From the NCBI GenBank assembly GCA_963777485.1, contig CAVZQP010000001.1:682001-746000 (forward strand): a stretch of DNA of 64,000 nt, written 5' to 3'. Below the pieces are notes generated by a model that did no database searches, was not told where the DNA came from, and was given only the letters and a program-made list of their open reading frames with translations. The position numbers were made by a program, and so were the translations under genes. Source of the DNA: Bog-473 sp963777485 (GTDB lineage: Bacteria; Actinomycetota; Acidimicrobiia; Acidimicrobiales; RAAP-2). The first letter of the stretch is position 1. The number at the start of each line of letters is the position of its first letter. Of the stretch, positions 53,481-62,178 are shown in pieces.

Positions 53481-54257
53481 ATGGTCAAGGTGATAGCGGT
53501 CGCCAACCAAAAAGGTGGCGTGGCCAAGACCACCACTGTGCAGTGTCTCGGTGTCGCGCTCGCCGAGCAAGGCAAGCGGACGCTGGTCGTCGACCTCGAC
53601 CCGCAGGCATGCCTGACCTACTCCTTCGGATTCGACCCCGACGAGCTGGGCACGTCGTTGCACGACGTCCTCGTGCGCCGAGAACGGCTCGCCGACGTGG
53701 TGCAAACGGTTCCCGGCATCGGGGGAGGGCTCGACATCGTGCCGGCGACGATCGACCTGGCCGGCGCCGAGGTGCACCTGCTCAGCAGGACAGGGCGTGA
53801 GCATGTGCTCGCCCGGGCGCTTCTCCCAGTCGTGCAGGACTACGAGGCTGTGTTCATCGACTGCCCGCCTTCGCTCGGGGTGCTCACGATCAACGGGCTG
53901 ACCGCAGCCGAGGCGGTCATCGTGCCCCTTCAGTGCGAGGCCCTCAGCCACCGAGGTGTCGGCCAACTGCTCGAGACCGTAGAGGATGTGCGCCAATTCG
54001 CCAATGAAAAGCTCCGTGTGCTCGGCGTCATCCCCACCATGTTCGACAGCCGGACGACGCATTCGCGCCAGGTCCTCTCCGAGGTCGAGGAACGCTACGG
54101 GCTGCCGCTCTTCGAGCCGCCGGTCCCGAAGTCCATCCGGTTCGCAGAGGCGCCAGGCTTGGGTCGTTCAGTGCTCCAACACGCACCCTCTTCGCCTGGG
54201 GCGGTCGCCTACCGGTTGCTCGCCACCAAGGTCTTCGACGCGATGCAGAGCGCCTGA
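53481..54257 (+). CDS. ParA-family ATPase (orphan)
   Basis: A 258-residue ParA/Soj-like ATPase. The deviant Walker A is Q-K-G-G-V-A-K-T-T (residues 10-18), Walker A' L-V-V-D-L-D-P-Q, and Walker B V-F-I-D-C-P-P-S. No DNA-binding N-terminal domain and no parB follow, so it is not the main chromosome-segregation locus. It probably positions another cargo. A small zinc-ribbon gene starts one base after its stop. Confidence 0.93.
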   Translation: MVKVIAVANQKGGVAKTTTVQCLGVALAEQGKRTLVVDLDPQACLTYSFGFDPDELGTSLHDVLVRRERLADVVQTVPGIGGGLDIVPATIDLAGAEVHLLSRTGREHVLARALLPVVQDYEAVFIDCPPSLGVLTINGLTAAEAVIVPLQCEALSHRGVGQLLETVEDVRQFANEKLRVLGVIPTMFDSRTTHSRQVLSEVEERYGLPLFEPPVPKSIRFAEAPGLGRSVLQHAPSSPGAVAYRLLATKVFDAMQSA

Positions 54258-54258
54258 C

Positions 54259-54645
54259 ATGGCGGACCGGTCGCGCGACAGGGCGCCGGACCCCCTCGGC
54301 AAGAGGGCGCTTTTCTGGGCGCCGTCCTCCGGTGAAACAAGTGCCCAGGGAACGGCGTCCGGATCGACGGTCGCGTTGCCCGTCGGCAAGCGGGCGCTCT
54401 TTTCGGGTGCCCGGGCCGAGCCCGACAGCTTGCTCGCCACCTCGGGCAACCCGCTCGCAGACCGGGGGTCGTTCACCGTGTTGTGCGAGCGTTGCAACCA
54501 GTCCTCGCATGTCGGAGTGCTGGACCTGTTGATCTTCCAGTTCCCGCTCGGGGTGTGGCTGCCGCGTGGTCGCTTCGACCACCGCATGACGTGCCCCGTG
54601 TGCCGCAAGCGCGCGTGGTGCAGCGTCACGCTGCGTCGGGCCTGA
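54259..54645 (+). CDS. Small zinc-ribbon protein with duplicated GKRALF motif
   Basis: A 128-residue protein. The N-terminal 60 residues hold two copies of a short motif: P-L-G-K-R-A-L-F-W-A-P and P-V-G-K-R-A-L-F-S-G-A. The C-terminal half has C-E-R-C and C-P-V-C, a four-cysteine zinc ribbon around a hydrophobic F-Q-F-P-L-G-V-W segment. It begins one base after the parA stop and its 3' end overlaps the convergent MFS gene by 20 bases. I do not recognise it; its place suggests it works with the ParA. Confidence 0.8.
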   Translation: MADRSRDRAPDPLGKRALFWAPSSGETSAQGTASGSTVALPVGKRALFSGARAEPDSLLATSGNPLADRGSFTVLCERCNQSSHVGVLDLLIFQFPLGVWLPRGRFDHRMTCPVCRKRAWCSVTLRRA

Positions 54646-56287
54646 GCTCCTCACCGCCGAGAGCCTCGGGCTCAACTTCGTCCGCGCCCGGCTGTTTGGT
54701 GGGCAACCTCCTCGTCGCGGCGAGCGCCACCAGTGCCAAGAGGGCCAGCACGGACAGGGCCGCGCGCAGGCCGTTGAGACGTGCAGACGCGTTGTCGTCG
54801 ACGATGGCCTGGGCGGTGTCCGGGGGCACTCCGGCCTTCTGGAGCGTGGCATCCAGGTCCGCGTCGCTCACGAACGGAATGCCAGCGGAGAGTTGCACCT
54901 GCGCCTGCGCGGACATCTCCTGCGGGACCGCCGGATCATTGGCCACGCTTCCCAAGAACGTCGTCGTGAGCACGGCGATCAAGATCGTCCCCGAGAGGGC
55001 CGTGCCGACCGAGGCACCGAGGTACATCACGGAGTTCTGGACCCCTCCCACCTCGCCACTCTGCGAGGTGGGCATCGACGAGACGGTGACACTCCCCAAT
55101 TGGGAGGCCAGGCTCCCGACACCGAGCCCCGCCAGCAGGAGAGGCCACGTCACCACCTCGGGCCCCGCACCGGCGTCGAGCGCGGCCACGAGAATGATGG
55201 TGCCGGCGGCAAGCAGGCCGAAGCCGATGCGCACGACCCTTCGCGGCGAAGCCGTGGGGAACAAGCGTGGGACGCCGGCCGCGGCCGCGAGGATCGTCAA
55301 CGAGAGCGGCAACAGTCGCACCCCCGTCGCCACGGCGGAGAGCCCGAGCGCGACGGACAAGAACAGCGGGATCACGAAGAAGAGCCCGGCCTGGAGCAGG
55401 TATTGGAAGAAGAAGGAGATCAAGCCCGCCTGAAGCCCGCGGACCTGGAGCATATGAGGGTCGATCAAGACGCCCCGCCCCTTCTGGAGGCGGCGGTTCT
55501 CCCACAAGACGAACAGGGTGAGCACGACGCCGCCGCCGAGGATCAGCCAGATGACCGGCGAAGCCCCGAGCCATTGCGGTGCGTCGGGTTTCGGCTGGAC
55601 GAAGCCCCAGGTCCCGGCGCGAACGATGCCGAACACCACCATCCCGAGTCCCGCCGCCGACAGGACGGTACCGATCGAATCGAGCTTGACCCCCGCCTCC
55701 GGCGGGCTGTCGACCATGCGGCGGGACATCGCCACGATCACCAAGACCAACAAGACCTCGCCGGCGAACACCCAGCGCCAACTGGCATACGTGGTGAAGA
55801 GGCCGCCGATCAGCGGTCCGGCCGCGACGGCGATGGCGGCGGCCGACATCACAAGTCCATACGCGCGGGAGCGCTCGGCCGGCCCGAAGTTTGTCGCTAC
55901 CAGCGCCACGACGGCGGGCAGGATGAGAGCCGCACCAAGTCCCTCGAGCAGCGACCATCCCACCAGTAGGAAGGGGAGTGTGGGGGACAGAGCAGTGATG
56001 GCACTGCCGCATCCGTACACGGCGCACCCGATCACGAACGTGCGCTTTCGGCCGAGGATCTGACCGATCTTTCCGCCCGTGATCATGAAAGCCGCCATGA
56101 CCAACGTGTAGAGCGTGATGGCGACCTGGATGCCGGTCACGGTCGTGCCGAGATCCTTTGCCACCGTGGCGATGGACACGTTCATGACCGAGCTGTCGAG
56201 GGCCATGAGGAACTGAGCCAAAGCCAGCGTCAACAAGACGGAGCCGCCGGCCGACGCACCCCCGGAACCGGCCTTTGCATCAGCCAT
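54626..56287 (-). CDS. MFS multidrug exporter (DHA2-like)
   Basis: A 553-residue membrane protein of about 14 segments. M-A-L-D-S-S-V-M-N-V-S-I-A is the N-terminal DHA2 motif, G-R-K-R motif A and A-G-P-L-I-G-G motif C. A ~70-residue extracytoplasmic loop near the C-terminus holds few hydrophobics. Related to but longer than the exporter at 50527-51996. A TetR gene lies 243 bp upstream in the same direction and may control it. Confidence 0.92.
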   Translation of the reverse strand: MADAKAGSGGASAGGSVLLTLALAQFLMALDSSVMNVSIATVAKDLGTTVTGIQVAITLYTLVMAAFMITGGKIGQILGRKRTFVIGCAVYGCGSAITALSPTLPFLLVGWSLLEGLGAALILPAVVALVATNFGPAERSRAYGLVMSAAAIAVAAGPLIGGLFTTYASWRWVFAGEVLLVLVIVAMSRRMVDSPPEAGVKLDSIGTVLSAAGLGMVVFGIVRAGTWGFVQPKPDAPQWLGASPVIWLILGGGVVLTLFVLWENRRLQKGRGVLIDPHMLQVRGLQAGLISFFFQYLLQAGLFFVIPLFLSVALGLSAVATGVRLLPLSLTILAAAAGVPRLFPTASPRRVVRIGFGLLAAGTIILVAALDAGAGPEVVTWPLLLAGLGVGSLASQLGSVTVSSMPTSQSGEVGGVQNSVMYLGASVGTALSGTILIAVLTTTFLGSVANDPAVPQEMSAQAQVQLSAGIPFVSDADLDATLQKAGVPPDTAQAIVDDNASARLNGLRAALSVLALLALVALAATRRLPTKQPGADEVEPEALGGEELRPDAA

Positions 56288-56530
56288 CGGTGTCAGGCGA
56301 CTCCGCCGGTTCCGGCTCGATCGGGTACTGCACTCCTCCAGGCCGAAGCGCGCGTCCGCGACGGCGTGGGCACTTCTGTGAGCGGCTGCGTCATCGACCT
56401 CCCTTCAGTTGCGGCTGCGAGTTCAGGGTACTTGGCCCGACGCGGGAAACGGCGGTTCGATGCAAACGAGATCGTCCCCCCGCTCCGGCCGCCATCAGCC
56501 GAGGTCAGCTGTGATCAGGCTGGGACGAAC

Positions 56531-57148
56531 CTACGCCGACGGCAACGTCCGAAGCCCGCCCATCGCGAAGGCGACGTACGCGTCGGCTAGTTCCACTGCA
56601 TGCTCGGGAGTTGGACGATGCCGCCATTGCTGCAGCACGAGGCCGATGGCACCGAGTGTGAGCCGCACGCCGGTAATGGCCTGCCGCTCCTTGAGCCCGA
56701 ACTCGGCGACGGCCAGATCGGCGAAGTAGCGGACGGTTGCACCGTCTCGACGCCGCTGCACGGCCCGCTGGTCGGCCGCACGTCCGCTTTGGTTCAGCAG
56801 CGCGGCGAAGGTGGCGCCACGGCTCGATTGCGCCGCCAACGCCCCCTCGACAAGAGCCCTGAACTTCGCTTCCAGGCCTACGGCGTTGGCGACCGCCTGG
56901 GTGAGTTGCTTGTGGAGCAAGCGGCTCTCGCGTTCGAAGAGTGCCGCCACCACGTCGTGTCGGTTCGCGAAGTGCTTGTAGACCAGTGCCCGGCTGACCC
57001 CGCTGGCCGCAGCCACCGATTCCATCGTCACCCCTGCGACGTCTCCTGAGGCGACGAGTGACCCCGCCGCGTCGAGAAGGGAGTCGCGCCTGCTCAGGGG
57101 CTCGGTCTTGGTGGAGAGCCCGCCCGCCGGGACACTCACGTTGGTCAT
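56531..57148 (-). CDS. TetR-family regulator
   Basis: A 205-residue TetR. The HTH is G-V-T-M-E-S-V-A-A-A-S-G-V-S-R-A-L-V-Y-K-H-F (about residues 39-60); the C-terminal domain is all-helical. It diverges from the amidohydrolase gene at 57219 with a perfect palindrome at 57170-57186 between, and precedes the MFS exporter on the same strand. It probably represses its own gene and either or both neighbours. Ligand unknown. Confidence 0.92.
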   Translation of the reverse strand: MTNVSVPAGGLSTKTEPLSRRDSLLDAAGSLVASGDVAGVTMESVAAASGVSRALVYKHFANRHDVVAALFERESRLLHKQLTQAVANAVGLEAKFRALVEGALAAQSSRGATFAALLNQSGRAADQRAVQRRRDGATVRYFADLAVAEFGLKERQAITGVRLTLGAIGLVLQQWRHRPTPEHAVELADAYVAFAMGGLRTLPSA

Positions 57149-57169
57149 GCGGCATTATGGCACCGGTCA

Positions 57170-57186
57170 GGTGACAAATTGTCACC
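57170..57186. promoter_or_regulatory. Perfect 17-bp palindrome in the TetR/amidohydrolase promoter
   Basis: GGTGACAAATTGTCACC is an exact inverted repeat with a central base. It shares TGACA/TGTCA with the 14-bp operators but its half-sites are one base closer, so it is probably the site of the adjacent TetR and not of the same regulator. Confidence 0.65.
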
Positions 57187-57218
57187 ACCGACAGTTTCCG
57201 TTCCTGAGAGGGGAATCG

Positions 57219-58409
57219 ATGACCTACGCCGGCGAGAAAGCCATCCTCGATGCGGACAGCCATGTGATGGAGATGGCCGACTTCCTTGACGCGTTCATCG
57301 AGCCGGACGCCCGTGACCTCTTACGGCGTCAAGGCGTCGATGCGCTGCGCCCGGTGCTCGAGGACGCGCAATACAAGGCCCAGAGACGACGGTCCGATCC
57401 CGAGATCGCGGCGCGCGCCGAAGAGCACCTCTTGGACGACAAAGGCTGGATGGCAATGGGCGGCTTCGATCGGGCCGAGCGCAGCCGGGCGCTCGACCTT
57501 CTTGGGTTCGAAGGTCAGCTCGTCTTCGCGACCTTCGCCACCGCGATGTTCAGCCTCCCCCGGAGCCCACGCCGCTACGACGACGCCGCGGAGCTCAATC
57601 GCGACCTCGACCTCCTCTACGCCGGCTGCCGGGCGCAGAACAGAGCCATGGTCAACTTCTGCGAGGTGGACCATCGATTGTTTGCAGTGGGTTACGTGTC
57701 GCTGGTGGACCCGGCTCGTGCGGTCGAGGTTGCGACAGAGGCGATCGAGGACGGGTGCTCGGCCATCATGGTGCCCTCCACCGCCGCCGGCGATCGGGCC
57801 CCGACCCATCCGGATCTCGACCCGTTCTGGGCGCTTCTCGAGCAGCGCAATGTCCCGTTCGTCCTCCACGTCGGTGGCGGGGGCCGCCTGCTTGACCGCG
57901 CGTTCCACAACAACGACATGCCGGTCACCGATCACCTCGGCGGCGGGGAGAACATCCGATCGAAGGACTACCTGGCCATCTACCACTCGCCGTCCCTCTT
58001 CCTCGGGGCGTTGATCCTCGACGGTCTCTTCGACCGCTTTCCTGGCTTGCGCGGCGGCTGCATCGAGCAAGGTGCCGGTTGGGTCGTGTCGTGGATGCAC
58101 CACCTGGACTACGCCCAGCGGGCATTCCGCCGCACCGAGGACCCGCTTCGGCGCTTGCAGGGCAAGCCTTCGGAGTACGTGCAGCGGCATCTCAAGTTCA
58201 CCCCGTTCCCCGGCGAGCCGGTCGGCTGGATGATGGAGCAAGCGGGTGCGGACCTGTTCATGTTCTCCACCGATTATCCGCATCCGGAAGGAGGCCGCGA
58301 CCCTCTCGCGAAGTTCGAAGAGGAACTGGGTGGGGTCGGCCGAGAGGATCTGCACCGCTTCTACCGCGGCAACATGGCAGCTCTCCTCGGGCTTCAGCCG
58401 GTTCAGTAG
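57219..58409 (+). CDS. Amidohydrolase (COG2159 type)
   Basis: A 396-residue amidohydrolase. D-A-D-S-H-V-M-E is the first metal/substrate strand, F-V-L-H-V-G-G-G-G and F-S-T-D-Y-P-H-P-E supply His and Asp. The H-x-H motif is S-H, as in related decarboxylases. GAGAGGGGA precedes ATG 57219. It is divergent from the TetR gene, implying induction by its substrate or a related compound. No other enzyme gene follows. Confidence 0.88.
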   Translation: MTYAGEKAILDADSHVMEMADFLDAFIEPDARDLLRRQGVDALRPVLEDAQYKAQRRRSDPEIAARAEEHLLDDKGWMAMGGFDRAERSRALDLLGFEGQLVFATFATAMFSLPRSPRRYDDAAELNRDLDLLYAGCRAQNRAMVNFCEVDHRLFAVGYVSLVDPARAVEVATEAIEDGCSAIMVPSTAAGDRAPTHPDLDPFWALLEQRNVPFVLHVGGGGRLLDRAFHNNDMPVTDHLGGGENIRSKDYLAIYHSPSLFLGALILDGLFDRFPGLRGGCIEQGAGWVVSWMHHLDYAQRAFRRTEDPLRRLQGKPSEYVQRHLKFTPFPGEPVGWMMEQAGADLFMFSTDYPHPEGGRDPLAKFEEELGGVGREDLHRFYRGNMAALLGLQPVQ

Positions 58410-58571
58410 GTCGGCTGACTCCGAACGGCGCCCAGAGGCGCCCGAGACCAATATCGAGGACATCGGTGCTCGATCGGGACAGAGCGCAGCAGCTTCAGTA
58501 GGACCGGTGACGAGGATCCGTCCCGGGGGGTCCTGCTGAAGGCCACTAGATTTGAGGGTGCAACGACCAGA

Positions 58572-58645
58572 CGGGATGTGGCGCAGCTTGGCAGCGCGCC
58601 TGCTTTGGGAGCAGGAGGTCCGGGGTTCAAATCCCCGCATCCCGA
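58572..58645 (+). tRNA. tRNA-Pro (TGG anticodon)
   Basis: Cloverleaf of 74 nt: acceptor CGGGATG with CATCCCG, D-arm GCGCAGCTTGGCAGCGC, anticodon arm CCTGCTTTGGGAGCAGG with TGG (reads CCA), T-arm GGGGTTCAAATCCCC. CCA is not encoded. Confidence 0.95.
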
Positions 58646-58691
58646 CTCGCTGCGGCCGCTCACCGTGGACCGCCCTGCGGCCCCCTCAGGC

Positions 58692-60050
58692 TCAGGCCCG
58701 CTCCACCGCCAGCACCTGCCATTCGTCGGGCACTCCCTTCAGGTTGTGACGACCCCGGTCGTCGAACACGATGCCCGAGCCCACGACGAGATCGCGCACC
58801 GTCCCGGTGACGAGCACCTCGCCGGCGCTCGCCATCGCACTCACCCGTGACGCGATGTGCACGGCCAGCCCGCCGATGTCGTCGCCCCGCAACTCCACCT
58901 CTCCGGCGTGCAACCCGGCGCGCAGATCCAAGCCGGACCGCCCGGCGGCGTCGACCATGGCCGTCGCGCAGCGCACACCCTGTGCGGGAGTGGGGAACCG
59001 GGCCAGGATGCCGTCGCCCGTGGTCTTCACGAGCACGCCGTCGTGCCGCGCCAACAACCGGGCGACGTTGAACTCGAACTCATCGAGCACCCCGCGCCAT
59101 TCGCGGTCGCCCGCCGCCGCCGCCCGGACCGTCGAGTCGACGATGTCGGTGAACAGCACCGTCGACAACAGGCGGGTCGCGGCGTGCTCGCCCCGCGTCC
59201 CCGTCACGAACTCCTCCATGTCGTCGACGATGGCGTCGAACTCGCCCGCCCACGGCAGGAGATCGGGCCCGGAGATCGTCACCACGCGTGCGCCGGCAAT
59301 GTGATCCGCGAGATAGCGGCCATGGGCAGTCAGGTTGGCGTAGCTTTCGAGGCGGGCGAAGATCAACGTCGGGCACGAGATGTCGGGCAGGCACCAGCGC
59401 ATGTCGGACGTGAACGTCACCAGGTTGAAGGCTGCCGCGGTTGCCGGGCTGGCACCGCGCCGGGCCGCCCGCCCCCACCATTCGCGGAACCCCACCCGGT
59501 GCGCCAAGCTCGGGGCGAAGATCGCGATGTCCTGGGGTACGTCGCCCTCGACCATCGGCACCTCGATGCTCACGGCGCCCTCGAGCTCGTCTTCGGACAC
59601 CCCGAAGCCGTAGTCCTCCGCCGCGCCCACCCGCGCGGTGCCGTTGACGATGACCAACGAGGCGACGCGCTCGGGATGCGTCGCCGCCAGCCACAGGGCT
59701 GCCATGGTGCCGCCGTTGGGCGCCAGGACCACCGCGCGCTCGCACTCTGCCGCGTCCATCACCGCCAGCGCGTCACGGCCCCAACCCTCGATCGACGGTG
59801 CGACGCCCGGCGGGAGCGGGTCGGAGAGCCCGAGCCCCCCACAGTCGAAGCGAATCAGCCGGGAGAACTCAGCGACCCGCTCCGTGTAGCGCAGCCAGTT
59901 GGGCTCGTCGACCGTCTCGTCGATCGAGATCATGAGACCGCTGTTGAACTCGAGCACGTCGACGGTGTCCGGCGACGGCTCCCGGCCCCACACCTGGTAG
60001 CCGATGTGCACGCCGTCGCGCACCGCGTACTCGGTCTGCGGCGCGTCCAT
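58692..60050 (-). CDS. Class III adenylate/guanylate cyclase fused to an inactive alpha/beta-hydrolase domain
   Basis: A 452-residue protein. Residues ~1-275 are an alpha/beta-hydrolase fold, but the nucleophile elbow reads L-A-P-N112-G-G, with Asn in place of Ser, so it should not hydrolyse esters. Residues ~285-452 are a class III cyclase domain: L-F-T-D-I-V-D-S-T holds the metal Asp, K-T-T-G-D-G the second, and H-I-A-S-R-V the transition-state Arg with His for Asn. It may make cAMP on ligand binding to the dead hydrolase. Neighbours do not suggest a ligand. Confidence 0.9.
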   Translation of the reverse strand: MDAPQTEYAVRDGVHIGYQVWGREPSPDTVDVLEFNSGLMISIDETVDEPNWLRYTERVAEFSRLIRFDCGGLGLSDPLPPGVAPSIEGWGRDALAVMDAAECERAVVLAPNGGTMAALWLAATHPERVASLVIVNGTARVGAAEDYGFGVSEDELEGAVSIEVPMVEGDVPQDIAIFAPSLAHRVGFREWWGRAARRGASPATAAAFNLVTFTSDMRWCLPDISCPTLIFARLESYANLTAHGRYLADHIAGARVVTISGPDLLPWAGEFDAIVDDMEEFVTGTRGEHAATRLLSTVLFTDIVDSTVRAAAAGDREWRGVLDEFEFNVARLLARHDGVLVKTTGDGILARFPTPAQGVRCATAMVDAAGRSGLDLRAGLHAGEVELRGDDIGGLAVHIASRVSAMASAGEVLVTGTVRDLVVGSGIVFDDRGRHNLKGVPDEWQVLAVERA

Positions 60051-60100
60051 ACTGCTTGCGTTCTAGCGGGCGGCGGGCGCCCTCGGCGCGCCGAGCGACC

Positions 60101-61825
60101 TCAGCGGGCGCCACGCAGCAGCCCGCCGGGCAGCTCCCCGGTCGACTGACCGTTCTCGAAGGTCACGGTGCCCTTCTTGATCGTCATCGTGTATCCCGTC
60201 GCACGCTGCAGCAGCCGCTTCCCGCCGGCGGGAAGGTCGTTGACGACGAACGGAGCCTCGAGCTGCAGGCCCTCGTAGTCGATGAGGTTGAAGTCGGCCA
60301 GCGCTCCCGGCTCCACGGTGCCGCGGTCCGACATGCCGTAGAGGCGGGCCGTGTCGTGCGTCTGCTTCTTGATCACGTACTCCAAGGGCAGCGTGGCGCC
60401 CCGCACGCGGTCCCTCGTCCAGTGCGTGAGCATGAACGTCGGCATCGATCCGTCACAGATCGTGCCCGTGTGCGCGCCGCCGTCGGAGAGGCCGAGCAGC
60501 CCGCGCGGGTGCTGGAGCATGTCGTACACGTGGTCGAGGTCACCGTTCGCGTAGTTGAGGATCGGCAGGTACAACAACCCGGTGCCACCGTCGCGTGCCA
60601 TCTCGTCGTACGCGACCTCGAGCGGCGTCGCGCCCCGGGCCGCCGCGAGCCCGGCCAGCGAGCGTTCCGGCCCGGGCTCGTAGTCGGGCGGGTCACCAAG
60701 CACGTACGTCCGCCTGTAGGCCTTCTCCATCTGGTCGGCCACCGCCGGCGACGGCGGCGTCCACGACACGATCGACCGCCGCATTTCCGGGTCCATGAGC
60801 GCCGCCGTGAATTCCGCCGGCGGCAGGTGCCGCTTGCGGAGCTCGACGTACGCCGGGATTTCGGAGAACAGACAGTACGTGGCGTAGTGACCTGTCAACA
60901 GGCCGGTGGCCCGCCCGGCGACCTGCGGGTACAGGTCAGCGCCGTCCGCACAGGCCTCGAGCGATGCGGCCAGGTGCTTGCGCCACAGTTCGGGGTCCTC
61001 GTCGACCTGCAGGAAGGCGAACGATACGGGCCGCTCGATGGCGGCGGATAGCCGTCGCATCCAGTCGATCTCCTGCCACGGGTCGTCCATGTGCTCATTG
61101 GCCACCCCGAGGGGCGCAAGCTCGAAGACGCCGGTGCCGGCATCCGCCAGCGCCGCGCCGACTCCGAACAACTCGTCCTCGGCGGCGAATGTCCCCGGAA
61201 CCGGCTCGCCGTCGACCGCCCGGTGGCCGAGGGTCCGCGATGTGGAGAAACCGAGGGCGCCCGCTCGCAGCGCATCGAGCACGATGGCACGCATCGACGC
61301 GATGTCCTCGGCGGAAGCCGCCTCGTTCTTCGCCCCCCGGTCGCCCATCACATAGGCGCGCACGGCGCCGTGGGGGACCTGGGTACCGACGTCGACGGTC
61401 CAGCGCCGCCGTTCCAGCGCGTCGAGATACTCGGGGAACGTCTCCCACTCCCACTCGATCCCCTCGGCCAACGCCGTGCCGGGGATGTCCTCGACGCCCT
61501 CCATGAGGCCGATGAGCCACTCATGGCGCTCGGGCGAGGCCGGCGCGAACCCGACGCCGCAGTTGCCCATGACGAGCGTCGTGACGCCGTGCCATGACGA
61601 CGGCGCGAGCTCAGGGTCCCACGTGGCCTGGCCGTCGTAGTGTGTGTGGATGTCGACCCAGCCGGGTGTGACCAGCAGACCGTCGGCATCGATGACCCGG
61701 TGGCCGCCGCCCTGGATCTGCCCCACCTCGGTGATGCGGTCAGAGTCGACCGCGATGTCCGCCACCCGTTCGGGGGCGCCCGTCCCGTCGACGAGCGTCC
61801 CACCCTTGATGATCAGGTCGTGCAT
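60101..61825 (-). CDS. N-acyl-D-amino-acid deacylase-family amidohydrolase (paralogue 3)
   Basis: A 574-residue amidohydrolase nearly colinear with paralogue 1 (26640-28358). D-I-H60-T-H62-Y-D-G-Q and G-N-C89-G are the metal site; L-S-D-G-G-A-H supplies the Asp. ATG 61825 aligns with the start of paralogue 1; ATG 61834 is possible. It has no close operon partner except the tiny zinc protein upstream at 61895, 69 bp away on the same strand. Substrate unknown. Confidence 0.9.
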   Translation of the reverse strand: MHDLIIKGGTLVDGTGAPERVADIAVDSDRITEVGQIQGGGHRVIDADGLLVTPGWVDIHTHYDGQATWDPELAPSSWHGVTTLVMGNCGVGFAPASPERHEWLIGLMEGVEDIPGTALAEGIEWEWETFPEYLDALERRRWTVDVGTQVPHGAVRAYVMGDRGAKNEAASAEDIASMRAIVLDALRAGALGFSTSRTLGHRAVDGEPVPGTFAAEDELFGVGAALADAGTGVFELAPLGVANEHMDDPWQEIDWMRRLSAAIERPVSFAFLQVDEDPELWRKHLAASLEACADGADLYPQVAGRATGLLTGHYATYCLFSEIPAYVELRKRHLPPAEFTAALMDPEMRRSIVSWTPPSPAVADQMEKAYRRTYVLGDPPDYEPGPERSLAGLAAARGATPLEVAYDEMARDGGTGLLYLPILNYANGDLDHVYDMLQHPRGLLGLSDGGAHTGTICDGSMPTFMLTHWTRDRVRGATLPLEYVIKKQTHDTARLYGMSDRGTVEPGALADFNLIDYEGLQLEAPFVVNDLPAGGKRLLQRATGYTMTIKKGTVTFENGQSTGELPGGLLRGAR

Positions 61826-61894
61826 GCCCCGCATCGTCTCACGCCGGTTGGCGGCGCGCCCGCCGCGGGGTCGTTCCCTTGCGGAACGCTGGGG

Positions 61895-62050
61895 TCAGAC
61901 CTTGGCCTTGCCCAGGATCCGATTCATCTTGGTGCCGCACACCGGGCAGGTTCCCTGGGCGGCGCGGCGGCCGTTCGCCAGCTCGACTTCTTGCCCGTCG
62001 AACTCACGCTTCTCACGGCACTTCACGCAGTACCCCTCGTAACTCGCCAT
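61895..62050 (-). CDS. 51-residue zinc-ribbon protein (DUF5679-like)
   Basis: A very short gene with a strong ribosome-binding site (AAAGGAGAA) before ATG 62050. The product has C-V-K-C near residue 8 and C-P-V-C near 35, a compact zinc ribbon, and a C-terminal K-M-N-R-I-L-G-K-A. It looks like the DUF5679 family of small actinobacterial proteins. Function unknown; fits a nucleic-acid or protein-binding module. Confidence 0.85.
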   Translation of the reverse strand: MASYEGYCVKCREKREFDGQEVELANGRRAAQGTCPVCGTKMNRILGKAKV

Positions 62051-62178
62051 GGCTTCTCCTTTGGGTCGGTTATGGCCCTGGACGGGGGTCGAACGTAGCG
62101 GGGGGGTTACAAAAAAGGGGGGATGGTCACCCGGCCGCCAGCCGACGCACGGCCGTATTGCCCGGTAGGGTCAGCCGC

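Noticed and set aside
53481..54257. Chromosome origin/parABS locus
   Set aside because: No parB, dnaA, gidB or parS-like palindromes are near this parA.
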